A stretch of DNA of 10,062 nucleotides from Syntrophomonadaceae bacterium (GCA_012522705.1 JAAYJY010000245.1:1-10062), one strand, 5' to 3'; numbered from the stretch's first letter, positions 1-5,647 are shown. Notes: generated by a model not told the origin, from the sequence alone. Translations and numbers: made by a program.

Positions 1-447
1 CTCCCGAGGGATCTTCACACCTCGTTGTAACAGGTAAACGGTGACTGCGCTGCAATACATCAGGGTGAAAAGGCCTACCCCCCACCCCTGCCACCCGCCG
101 GCCAGCACCCAGCGGACGAAGAAAAAGCCCAGGATGAAAGCCGCCAGGGCCAGGACGGCATCGATGCGGTCAGGCTGGAAAGGCCCCTTGCTACGCCCCG
201 GCAGGAAGGCCTCATCATAAACCGGTGCTGCATCCCTTGGTTGTCCTGCTGGGTGGCTGTCCACCCACCCAGACCCGGGAATCTCATTGTCAGTCGCTGC
301 TCCCGGTCCGCTTTCACCGACAGCCGGAGCCGATGGGATTGCCAAGATATCTGCGTCGCTGTGGACACCTGATCCATTTTTGCCGTCGGCGGACCCCGCT
401 GGGTCGTGGTGCTCAAGCTGATTTATATCTGCATCCTTATCGCTCAT
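1..447 (-). CDS. DUF4173-like multi-pass membrane protein, N-terminal part (runs off left edge)
   Basis: The frame is open from ATG at 447 to the window edge (149 codons, no stop). A strong site, GGAGGTT at 454-460, lies 6 nt before the ATG. Residues 1 to about 90 are polar, rich in Gly, Ala, Pro and Asp, and look disordered and cytoplasmic. Two hydrophobic segments follow at about 96-117 and 121-141, ending in a basic turn (QRGVKIPRE). This layout, a polar N-tail followed by paired helices, resembles the start of DUF4173 (older DUF4153) proteins. Those are often encoded beside a YozG-like regulator and a DUF2975 protein, exactly as here: the regulator gene ends 19 nt upstream. The function of the family is unknown to me. 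A 113-codon frame at 75-416 on the same strand is only a shadow. The gene itself is certain; the family assignment rests on a fragment plus context. Confidence 0.75.
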   Translation of the reverse strand, partial: MSDKDADINQLEHHDPAGSADGKNGSGVHSDADILAIPSAPAVGESGPGAATDNEIPGSGWVDSHPAGQPRDAAPVYDEAFLPGRSKGPFQPDRIDAVLALAAFILGFFFVRWVLAGGWQGWGVGLFTLMYCSAVTVYLLQRGVKIPRE

Positions 448-466
448 GTCTGTAACCTCCCTGCTC

Positions 467-679
467 CTATTCCTCTTCCCCGCGATACTCCAATATGTCA
501 CCCGGCTGGCAGTCGAGGGCTTTGCAGATCGCTTCCATGGTTGTGAAGCGGATCGCCTTGGCTTTGCCGGTTTTCAGGATGGAGAGATTGGCCGGGCTGA
601 TATCGATCTTCTCAGCCAGCTCGCCCGAGGACATTTTCCGTTTGGCCATCATCACGTCCAGGTTCACTACGATTGGCAT
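467..679 (-). CDS. YozG-like small HTH transcriptional regulator (Cro/CI-type)
   Basis: This 70-residue protein is almost entirely one Cro/CI-type helix-turn-helix domain. Residues 10-60 read as helices around SGELAEKIDISPANLSILK, followed by the closing helices TTMEAICKALDCQPGDILEY. The ending CKALDCQPGDIL is typical of the YozG-like family. There is no sensor or oligomerisation domain, so it probably works as a small dimeric repressor whose signal comes from a partner. The start at 679 is set by AAGGAGG at 689-695, 9 nt upstream, and that site overlaps the stop codon of the DUF2975 gene (stop at 696). The gene is thus tightly coupled in the operon DUF2975-HTH-DUF4173. In such cassettes the membrane protein is thought to control the regulator. 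That is inference here, as is autoregulation through the CGATAA boxes at the operon promoter. Confidence 0.9.
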   Translation of the reverse strand: MPIVVNLDVMMAKRKMSSGELAEKIDISPANLSILKTGKAKAIRFTTMEAICKALDCQPGDILEYRGEEE

Positions 680-695
680 GCCGCACTCCCTCCTT

Positions 696-1145
696 CTATA
701 TGGTGTGGTCGATCTCGTCCTTCATGCTGGCCGCCTGGGCGACCAGGTTCTTTACCACCCGCACGATCAGACCCATGAAAGCCGCTGACACAAACACGAT
801 CAGCCAGGGGGAATAGTACCATGCCGAGACCAGAGCCAACCCCGCCCCGGCGAAACAACACCAGGAGATCCGGCGCAGCCGTTCTACATTGGCCAGGGTA
901 AAGATCTGCCCCGCCTTTATCCCGCCTAACAGCAGCCACAGATTAAAGAGCAGATAGCCGGCCGGCAGGGCGCCGGTGTAAATGGTAACCATGAATAAAG
1001 GCTGGCTGCCCTCCAGCGGCGCCCGCGAAATACTGATAAACCAGCTGGTCAGCCATGGAGCGGTCGCCACTACCGCGATCAGCAGGGCCATAAAAGCCAG
1101 CGTGCAAATTCTGGTCAGCCCCACCGATTTCTCCTCATTCCACAT
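696..1145 (-). CDS. DUF2975 family membrane protein
   Basis: The start is placed at 1145 (MWNEEKSVGL), which gives 149 residues. AGAGAGG at 1155-1161 lies 9 nt upstream of it, whereas the alternative ATG at 1154 directly abuts that site. The frame stays open further upstream to 1403, but that would run through the operon promoter and a terminator, so I reject it. Four hydrophobic segments are visible, at roughly residues 12-32, 47-70, 95-112 and 114-132. Between them is the sequence GGIKAGQIFTLANVERLRRIS, with the KAGQIFTLANVERLRRI signature of DUF2975. These proteins are usually encoded just before a YozG-like regulator, as here (16-nt gap). The biochemical role is not known; a membrane partner or sensor for the regulator is a reasonable guess. 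Confidence 0.88.
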   Translation of the reverse strand: MWNEEKSVGLTRICTLAFMALLIAVVATAPWLTSWFISISRAPLEGSQPLFMVTIYTGALPAGYLLFNLWLLLGGIKAGQIFTLANVERLRRISWCCFAGAGLALVSAWYYSPWLIVFVSAAFMGLIVRVVKNLVAQAASMKDEIDHTI

Positions 1146-1192
1146 AGAAATCATCCTCTCTTGCTTCTGGCGATTGCCATCATGTTGTTTGC

Positions 1193-1221
1193 AGTATAGC
1201 AGAGCAATTATCGCTGCGCAA
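1193..1221 (-). promoter_or_regulatory. Promoter of the DUF2975-HTH-DUF4173 operon
   Basis: Read leftward, there is TTGCGC (-35, 1216-1221), a 17-bp spacer and TATACT (-10, 1193-1198). TGC directly precedes the -10, making it an extended -10 promoter. It lies about 40 bp before the DUF2975 start. A CGATAA box (1208-1213) sits inside the spacer. Confidence 0.65.
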
Positions 1222-1260
1222 TAAAATATTATCGTTAATCGATAAATAATATTCGATATT
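1208..1260. promoter_or_regulatory. Candidate operator: CGATAA boxes around the operon promoter
   Basis: TTATCG occurs at 1208-1213, inside the promoter spacer. A perfect inverted pair TTATCG-TTAAT-CGATAA occupies 1229-1245, just upstream of the -35. A related TTCGATA lies at 1252-1258. Three or four copies in an AT-rich patch at a promoter look like binding sites for a small HTH dimer. The natural candidate is the regulator encoded in this operon. This is inference; no binding can be shown from sequence. Confidence 0.4.
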
Positions 1261-1310
1261 GGATAAAAGTATGCATTACCCGGGAGAAAATCTGTGCCAG
1301 GCATGAATGC

Positions 1311-1329
1311 AAAAACGGGCTGTCCCGTT
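1311..1329 (-). terminator. Intrinsic terminator, leftward
   Basis: On the minus strand AACGGG-ACAG-CCCGTT forms a 6-bp stem with a 4-nt loop, followed directly by further T residues (five in a row counting the stem). There is no T-run on the plus strand, so it acts leftward. It lies about 90 bp upstream of the DUF2975 operon promoter and would insulate that promoter from leftward transcription entering from the 1400-1900 region. Confidence 0.6.
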
Positions 1330-1396
1330 CTACGAGCCACCCAGGGAGGGAGACAACGACCGTGGCAATTCTTATAATCTCTAATCAAGATTTGTC

Positions 1397-1425
1397 TTGC
1401 CAAGCATAACTTGGCATGTTATAAT
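1397..1425 (+). promoter_or_regulatory. Strong sigma-A-type promoter with overlapping palindrome
   Basis: TTGCCA (1397-1402, 5 of 6 to consensus), a 17-bp spacer and a perfect TATAAT (1420-1425), with TG at 1417-1418 giving an extended -10. A 19-bp inverted repeat TGCCAAG-CATAA-CTTGGCA (1398-1416) covers the -35 and most of the spacer, the usual place for a repressor operator. Transcription should begin near 1432 and enter the structured RNA described next. Confidence 0.75.
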
Positions 1426-1431
1426 AATTTC

Positions 1432-1618
1432 CAGCGTAAATCCGCTGGGGGGGCGTACCAAAGTGTTGCCCGACCAGCCTAACGGGATTTGAGCTGAAAG
1501 CCAGTGGGCGTACCGAAGTGTTGCCTGATGGCGAGCTATTAACAGGGTTCGGGGTGGTGGGACCTGTTATAGTGACAATTAACTCCCTCCGTGGTAATAC
1601 ACGGGGGGATTTTTATTT
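1432..1618 (+). ncRNA. Candidate structured RNA with two homologous hairpins (unrecognised class)
   Basis: Between a strong promoter and an intrinsic terminator lies a segment with no credible ORF but strong structure. Hairpin A (1438-1490) has AAAUCC/GGAUUU, GCUGG/CCAGC, a GG/GA internal loop and GGGC/GCCC. Hairpin B (1492-1537) has AGCU/AGCU, GCCA/UGGC, a GU/GA internal loop and GGGC/GCCU. Both close the same 13-nt loop GUACCRAAGUGUU, at 1455-1467 and 1510-1522, exactly 55 nt apart. The outer helices differ in sequence but keep pairing, so the shape and the loop are what is conserved. A third hairpin, UAACAGG/CCUGUUA (1540-1546/1563-1569), precedes the terminator. At the 5' end CCAGCG (1431-1436) can also pair with CGCUGG (1443-1448), competing with hairpin A. 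It could be a standalone small RNA or a tandem-aptamer leader ending in a terminator. I do not recognise a known class. Confidence 0.6.
1585..1618 (+). terminator. Intrinsic terminator of the structured RNA
   Basis: CCCTCCGTG (1585-1593) pairs with CACGGGGGG (1600-1608): 9 bp including one G-U pair, with a 6-nt loop. It is followed by ATTTTTATTTT. There is no T-run on the other strand, so it acts rightward. Confidence 0.85.
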
Positions 1619-1987
1619 TGCCGACAGATGGGATCCAAAAACGGATCGGTGAATGAAATGCCGGTCACATTTTCGAGGGCGGCACCCGATCCAATTCAGC
1701 CTGGAGTCCTTCGTCATGGAGGAAGTCCTGAATATAGCAGTACCCGATGGCGGTCGGTCGATTGATGCAATATAGATCACGGTCTGCCAGTCCAGCGCTC
1801 CGCCGGGCTTGCCCCATTGCCTTAGCAAGCCGGATTGCCAGATAGGTTCGGACCATCGGGTCTTGGGGGATGCAGGAGAATAAGCCCCGCAAGGTTATGA
1901 ATTTACTGACCCATGGTGAAGGGTTTTAAGACAGGCTGTAGAAAACCTAAACAAAGACTCCAAATAATACTGCGGGAGGAAGACAAT
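1619..1987. other. Gene-poor stretch between the RNA terminator and the stalk-domain gene
   Basis: No rightward gene is visible here. The only coding-like signal is the leftward ORF at 1665-1892. The bases just before the secreted-protein gene (1900-1987) become AT-richer and end in its ribosome binding site. I found no promoter with both elements close to consensus, so that gene may depend on a weak promoter or on read-through past the terminator at 1585-1618. Confidence 0.5.
1665..1892 (-). pseudogene. Unrecognised short ORF, possibly a gene fragment
   Basis: The frame is open leftward to a stop at 1665 and has no in-frame ATG before 1856 (the more upstream start is a TTG at 1892). Neither start has a ribosome binding site. 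The composition still looks protein-like rather than random: TYLAIRLAKAMGQARRSAG suggests a basic amphipathic helix, and CINRPTAIGYCYIQDFLHDE a folded segment. I do not recognise the family. A remnant of a degraded gene is the simplest reading. A real small protein, or chance, remains possible. Transcription from it would run leftward, antisense to the structured RNA, towards the terminator at 1311-1329. Confidence 0.25.
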
Positions 1988-2794
1988 ATGAAAAAATGGC
2001 TCGTAAGCGGTACGACCCTGGCAATAATGTGCCTGACACTATGGTTGGGAGCAGGCCCTGCGCCGGCCCAAGCTGGAATTATCGTAGCTCCGCCCAGTAA
2101 TTTGAATGCGGAAGTGACCCCGACCAAATGGATCAACCTGGAGTGGCAGAATAATGCCACCAACCACACCAGCTTTACGATTCAAGCCCTCAAGATAGAT
2201 GAATTTGATGATGTGGTGGGCAATTGGGGGGACCACTCTTGGATAGTTGGATCGACAGTCACCCGCCATTCCCTGGATGCCACCGAGTTGGACTGGTTTG
2301 ATGAGAAGAGTCACGGTATGCGGTTCAGGGTTGGGGCTAACCATCCCGACCAGGACCCAATCCACCCTTATTCCAACGAGATTACGGTGAGGCTCTACAA
2401 TCTGAACCTGGTATATACCATTGATCACCCCAGTTATTCCCTGAATGGTGTCATATCCCATATGGATGCGGCTCCCATGATCATACAGGGGCGGACCATG
2501 CTGCCCATCCGCTACGTGTCGGACCCGTTAAATGCGGAAGCGGTCTGGAATGGCACCGAGAACAAGGTTACCGTCACCACGGCGGAGAAAACTATCGAGA
2601 TGTGGCTCAACAACAATACCGCTCGGGTAAACGGGGTGCCGGTTAAGATCGACTCCAACAACCCCACCGTGGTACCGATCAGTATTCCCCCGGGGAGGAC
2701 CATGCTGCCCTTGCGCTTCATTGCTGATAATCTCGACTGTCAGGTGATATGGGTGCCCGAGAAATCCCAAGTGGTTATACACGAAAATATCTGA
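1988..2794 (+). CDS. Secreted protein: fibronectin III-like domain plus copper amine oxidase-like stalk domain
   Basis: The ATG at 1988 (268 residues) follows GGGAGGAAG by a normal distance; the same frame is open to 1913 but has no signal there. Residues 1-29 form a Sec signal peptide: MKK, a hydrophobic core, and a probable cleavage after PAPAQA at 29. Residues about 35-138 look like a divergent fibronectin type III domain (PSNLNAEV, INLEWQNN, MRFRVGA, YSNEITVRLYN). Residues about 142-268 are a copper_amine_oxidN1-like stalk domain. Its hallmark repeat appears twice, GRTMLPIRYVSDPLNAEAVW at 168-187 and GRTMLPLRFIADNLDCQVIW at 236-255. Despite the name, no copper enzyme is implied; the domain is a common surface module in Clostridia. 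There is no S-layer, sortase or lipobox signal, so the protein is probably released or loosely wall-bound. Its partner and substrate are unknown. Confidence 0.88.
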   Translation: MKKWLVSGTTLAIMCLTLWLGAGPAPAQAGIIVAPPSNLNAEVTPTKWINLEWQNNATNHTSFTIQALKIDEFDDVVGNWGDHSWIVGSTVTRHSLDATELDWFDEKSHGMRFRVGANHPDQDPIHPYSNEITVRLYNLNLVYTIDHPSYSLNGVISHMDAAPMIIQGRTMLPIRYVSDPLNAEAVWNGTENKVTVTTAEKTIEMWLNNNTARVNGVPVKIDSNNPTVVPISIPPGRTMLPLRFIADNLDCQVIWVPEKSQVVIHENI

Positions 2795-2807
2795 CGATAG
2801 TGACCGC

Positions 2808-2850
2808 AATAACTTGCCTCCAAAAACACGGGCTCGGTCGCCAAGTTATT
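2808..2850 (+). terminator. Possible long hairpin after the secreted-protein gene
   Basis: AATAACTTG (2808-2816) is perfectly complementary to CAAGTTATT (2842-2850), 14 nt past the stop codon. The 9-bp stem closes a 25-nt loop and there is no T-run, so it is at best a weak or 3'-end-protecting structure. Confidence 0.3.
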
Positions 2851-2863
2851 CTGCAGACACCTA

Positions 2864-2896
2864 GGAGCATGACAGAGACTTTCTCAGTGGTCTCGA
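2864..2896 (+). repeat. Decayed solo end of the MITE-like element at 4113-4268
   Basis: ACTTTCTCAGTGGTCTCG at 2878-2895 matches the right terminal repeat of the element (4251-4268) at 17 of 18 positions and in the same orientation. The preceding GGAGCATGACAGAG resembles the element's inner GGATGACAAAACAGG. No other end is found nearby, so this is a remnant. Confidence 0.6.
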
Positions 2897-2991
2897 CAGC
2901 CCGCGGATGACTGTGCTAAGGCAAAAATTACGATAATGCCATGATAATGCGCATACTAAATAAATAATGAATTATAGGGGAGGAAACAGGA

Positions 2992-3918
2992 ATGCCACTG
3001 GTAACTTCAGCGGAAATGTTCAGGAAAGCCTATGGAAAATACGCGGTGGGCGCGTTTAACGTCAACAATATGGAGATTATCCAAGGGATTGTGGCTGCTG
3101 CCCGGGAAGAAAACGCCCCCCTTATCCTGCAGGTTTCGGCGGGAGCCAGGAAGTACGCCAGCCATATCTACCTGATGAAGCTGGTGGAGGCGGCGGTGGA
3201 AGACACCGGCCTGCCCATCTGCTTGCACTTGGATCACGGTGAGGATTTCGAGATCTGCATGGCTTGTGTGGATGGCGGCTTCACCTCGGTGATGATCGAC
3301 GGATCCAAGTACCCATTCGAGGAGAACATCGCCCTGACCAGGCAGGTTGTCGAATATGCCCACGACCGCGGGGTGGTGGTGGAAGCCGAGCTGGGCCGGC
3401 TGGCCGGGGTGGAGGATGCAATTAACGTCAGCGCCGCCGACAGCAGCTATACCGACCCCGAGCAGGCGGCCGAATTTGTCCAGAGGACCGGTTGCGACTC
3501 TCTGGCGGTAGCCATTGGCACCAGCCATGGGGCCTATAAGTTCAAAGGCGAAGCCAATCTGGATTTTAAAAGATTGGAAACGATAACGTTTCTGCTGCCC
3601 GGTTATCCGCTGGTTCTGCACGGGGCGTCCACGGTCCTGCCGGAATTCGTGGCTAAATGCAACCATTATGGGGGAGAAATCAAGGACGCCATGGGGGTAC
3701 CGGAAGAAATGCTGCGCCGGGCCGGCACCATGGGGGTCTGCAAGATTAATATCGACACCGACCTGCGCCTGGCTATGACCGCGTCGATTCGAGAGTATCT
3801 GGCACTGCACCCGGCCGACTTCGACCCGCGCCAGTATCTGCGCCCAGCCCGGGAAGCCATCAAGAACATGGTCCAGCATAAGATTAGGAACGTATTGAAC
3901 TCCAGCAACCAGTTGTAG
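2992..3918 (+). CDS. fba: Class II fructose-1,6-bisphosphate aldolase
   Basis: This zinc-dependent cytoplasmic enzyme cleaves fructose-1,6-bisphosphate to dihydroxyacetone phosphate and glyceraldehyde-3-phosphate, and makes it in reverse during gluconeogenesis. All expected motifs are present in 308 residues: GAFNVNNME near the start (20-28), LHLDHGED with catalytic Asp81 and zinc ligand His82, VEAELGRLAG (130-139), GTSHGAYK with zinc ligand His179, LVLHGAST with zinc ligand His210, and the phosphate-binding KINIDTD (251-257). The length and the GGEIKDAMGVPEEM segment fit the bacterial TIGR01859-type subgroup. GGGGAGG lies 8 nt before the ATG. The gene stands alone, with a terminator behind it and a transposon remnant in front, so it is probably monocistronic. 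It could in principle prefer a related substrate such as tagatose-1,6-bisphosphate, but nothing here favours that. Confidence 0.95.
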   Translation: MPLVTSAEMFRKAYGKYAVGAFNVNNMEIIQGIVAAAREENAPLILQVSAGARKYASHIYLMKLVEAAVEDTGLPICLHLDHGEDFEICMACVDGGFTSVMIDGSKYPFEENIALTRQVVEYAHDRGVVVEAELGRLAGVEDAINVSAADSSYTDPEQAAEFVQRTGCDSLAVAIGTSHGAYKFKGEANLDFKRLETITFLLPGYPLVLHGASTVLPEFVAKCNHYGGEIKDAMGVPEEMLRRAGTMGVCKINIDTDLRLAMTASIREYLALHPADFDPRQYLRPAREAIKNMVQHKIRNVLNSSNQL

Positions 3919-3946
3919 GCTCAGGCTAGGCTCAGAAGCGAATAGC

Positions 3947-4012
3947 GGCGTTACGTCACAAAGCCCGCTCCATCGACGTAATATTGGGTACGCCTCGGTC
4001 GCGGGCTTTATT
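3947..4012 (+). terminator. Terminator after fba with a competing hairpin
   Basis: AAAGCCCGC (3960-3968) pairs with GCGGGCTTT (4001-4009), a perfect 9-bp stem followed by ATT; the loop is long, 32 nt. A second pairing, TTACGTC (3951-3957) with GACGTAA (3975-3981), encloses the left arm and would compete with or interlock with it. GGCG (3947-3950) can also reach CGCC (3991-3994). The main stem is also symmetrical enough to stop leftward transcription. Confidence 0.6.
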
Positions 4013-4112
4013 CGTGCCTTGCTCTTCGCTCCTGAGCCGTCGCCTGGTTCGCAGCTCGGGCCTGTCCCCTGTCCATGCTGATGTAAGAGAAGAAGGTGTC
4101 AATAGAACCGTC

Positions 4113-4268
4113 CGAGACCACTGAAAAAGTGTCTTAATGTGTCATGCTGAGCGTTAGCGAAGCATCTTACAACTGTATAAAGACCAATTAGTGCAGTGTT
4201 TTTGATGAGATCCTTCGTCGCCTTCGGCTCCTCTGGATGACAAAACAGGTACTTTTTCAGTGGTCTCG
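4113..4268. mobile_element. MITE-like element with 18-bp terminal inverted repeats
   Basis: The 156-bp element is bounded by perfect inverted repeats, CGAGACCACTGAAAAAGT (4113-4130) and its complement (4251-4268). Inside is a second, imperfect inverted pair: TGTCATGCTGAGCG... (4140 on) against ...CTCTGGATGACA (ending 4242), with AGCGAAGCATCT and AGATCCTTCG further in. The inner pair resembles the widespread bacterial repeat of the form TGTCATTCTGAGCG...GATCCTTCG...GGATGACA. There is no coding capacity, so it would need a transposase from elsewhere. It stops 16 bp from the mgtE stop codon and may serve as a 3' hairpin for mgtE transcripts. No clear target-site duplication is visible. Confidence 0.7.
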
Positions 4269-4284
4269 AACCTTCTCCGTGACG

Positions 4285-5625
4285 CTAGAGCAGGTAGGGC
4301 AGGAAGAGGCGGGCCAGCCCCAGGAAAGCGAAGAAGCCAAAGACGTCGGTGGCGGTGGTGACGAAGATGGAGGACGCCACCGCCGGATCGATGTTCAGCT
4401 GGCGCAGAATCAAGGGGACCAGGTAGCCGAACAGACCGGCGATGATCAAATTTCCCACCATGGCCGCCACGATTATCAGGCCCAGATAAACATTGCCGTA
4501 TTTGAGGTACAGGACCAGGCCGGCCACAACCCCCACCGACAGTCCATGGATCAGACCAAGGGCGATTTCCTTGATGACCAGATGCCAGCCGTTGTGTAAA
4601 TTCACCTCACCCAGTGTTATACTGCGGATCACCACCGACAGGGTCTGAAAACCGGCGTTGCCGCCCAATCCGGCTACAATCGGCATAGCAACCGCCAGCG
4701 CCACCACCTGGGCTATCACATCTTCGAACAGCGCTACCGTGAAGGAGGCCAGCATGACTGCGGCCAGATTGACATAGAGCCACGGCAGGCGGCGCCGGAT
4801 GGATTCCGGCAAGGTGCTGTGGATGGTTTCGTCCTTGCTCACCCCGGATACCATCAAGAAGTCTTCTGTGTACTCTTCCACGATTATGTCGATGATATCA
4901 TCGACTGTAATTATGCCCAGGATGGCATGCCGGTGGTTGATCACCGGAATTGCCTTAAGGTCGTATTTGGAAACCAGCTGCGAGACCTCCTCCTGGTCGG
5001 TTTCCGGATAGACCGCGATCAGGTTTTTGTCGGTGATTTGATCGAGCTCGGCATCCCCGGCTGTGGTCAGGATATCACGCAGGTCGGCAGTGCCGATCAA
5101 TTCATTGGAATCGTTCACTACAAACAGAACTTCGATGACTTCCGTCTTGGGCCCTATCATCTTGATCTTGTTCAAGGCTTCACTGATTTTAAGACTGTTG
5201 CGGAGGGCGATGTATTCGGTGGTCATATTACCGCCGGCCGTATCCGGTCCGTAACCCAGCAGTTTTTCGATAGTCTGGGAGTCACTGCTTCTCATCATGC
5301 GCAGCAGTTTTTTGCGCTGGTCCAGCGGCATTTCACCAACGATATCGGTTATATCGTCACTGGACATATACGTGAAGACAGATACTATCCGCTCCGCATC
5401 GATCAGATTGACGATGCGTTTTCTGAGTATGAGACTGCCTTCTTCCAGGACCGATGCCAGTTGTTCATTCCCAACCAGCCGGCAAAAGCCCTCCAGATCC
5501 TGATCATCCAGTGTCTGTAGGGCCAGCGCTATGTCGATGGCATAATGAGATTCAAAGAGAGCCCCGATCTCGTGGCTGTTCTGATTGCTTATGTATTGGA
5601 GCAGGTTCTCGCTGAGATTCTCCAT
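4285..5625 (-). CDS. mgtE: Magnesium transporter MgtE
   Basis: This is a homodimeric Mg2+ channel of the cytoplasmic membrane, gated by its own cytosolic domains. The start is placed at ATG 5625 (446 residues): AAGGAGG at 5633-5639 lies 7 nt upstream, while the GTG at 5631 would be only 1 nt from it. Domains in order are the MgtE N domain (about 1-125; DITDIVGEMPLDQRKKLL), the linker GPDTAGGNMTTEY that opens the CBS pair, two CBS domains (about 135-255; TADLRDIL and ITVDDIIDII), the plug helix, and five membrane helices (about 282-446). The membrane part has the signature PIVAGLGGNAGFQTLSVVIR (315-334) and the pore motif TATDVFGF with Asp427. Length and all key motifs are normal. It is transcribed leftward with a hairpin in its leader, and no M-box riboswitch is visible. 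Confidence 0.96.
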   Translation of the reverse strand: MENLSENLLQYISNQNSHEIGALFESHYAIDIALALQTLDDQDLEGFCRLVGNEQLASVLEEGSLILRKRIVNLIDAERIVSVFTYMSSDDITDIVGEMPLDQRKKLLRMMRSSDSQTIEKLLGYGPDTAGGNMTTEYIALRNSLKISEALNKIKMIGPKTEVIEVLFVVNDSNELIGTADLRDILTTAGDAELDQITDKNLIAVYPETDQEEVSQLVSKYDLKAIPVINHRHAILGIITVDDIIDIIVEEYTEDFLMVSGVSKDETIHSTLPESIRRRLPWLYVNLAAVMLASFTVALFEDVIAQVVALAVAMPIVAGLGGNAGFQTLSVVIRSITLGEVNLHNGWHLVIKEIALGLIHGLSVGVVAGLVLYLKYGNVYLGLIIVAAMVGNLIIAGLFGYLVPLILRQLNIDPAVASSIFVTTATDVFGFFAFLGLARLFLPYLL

Positions 5626-5647
5626 GGGCACACCTCCTTAGGGGTGA

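Noticed and set aside
1208..1260. Short repeats as a CRISPR array or an origin
   Set aside because: The boxes are 6 bp, irregularly spaced and in mixed orientation around a promoter; a regulator site fits better, and no DnaA boxes or replication genes are present.
1311..1350. T-box-like look (GGGTGG shortly before a terminator, minus strand)
   Set aside because: The GGGTGGNACCGCG core is not matched, there is no Stem I or specifier region upstream, and no tRNA-related or amino-acid gene follows.
1146..1403. Upstream extension of the DUF2975 gene
   Set aside because: It would read through the operon promoter, the CGATAA boxes and a leftward terminator, and the internal ATG at 1145 has a well-spaced ribosome binding site.
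1438..1537. Type III toxin-antitoxin (ToxIN-like) repeat RNA
   Set aside because: Only two repeats at 55-nt spacing, and no toxin gene follows the terminator.
3007..3879. 290-codon open frame on the minus strand
   Set aside because: Antisense shadow of fba, which has every catalytic motif; the frame has no ribosome binding site or known domain.
4819..5520. 233-codon open frame on the plus strand
   Set aside because: Antisense shadow of mgtE; composition is not protein-like.
5626..5631. GTG start of mgtE at 5631
   Set aside because: Only 1 nt separates it from AAGGAGG; the ATG at 5625 has the normal 7-nt spacing.
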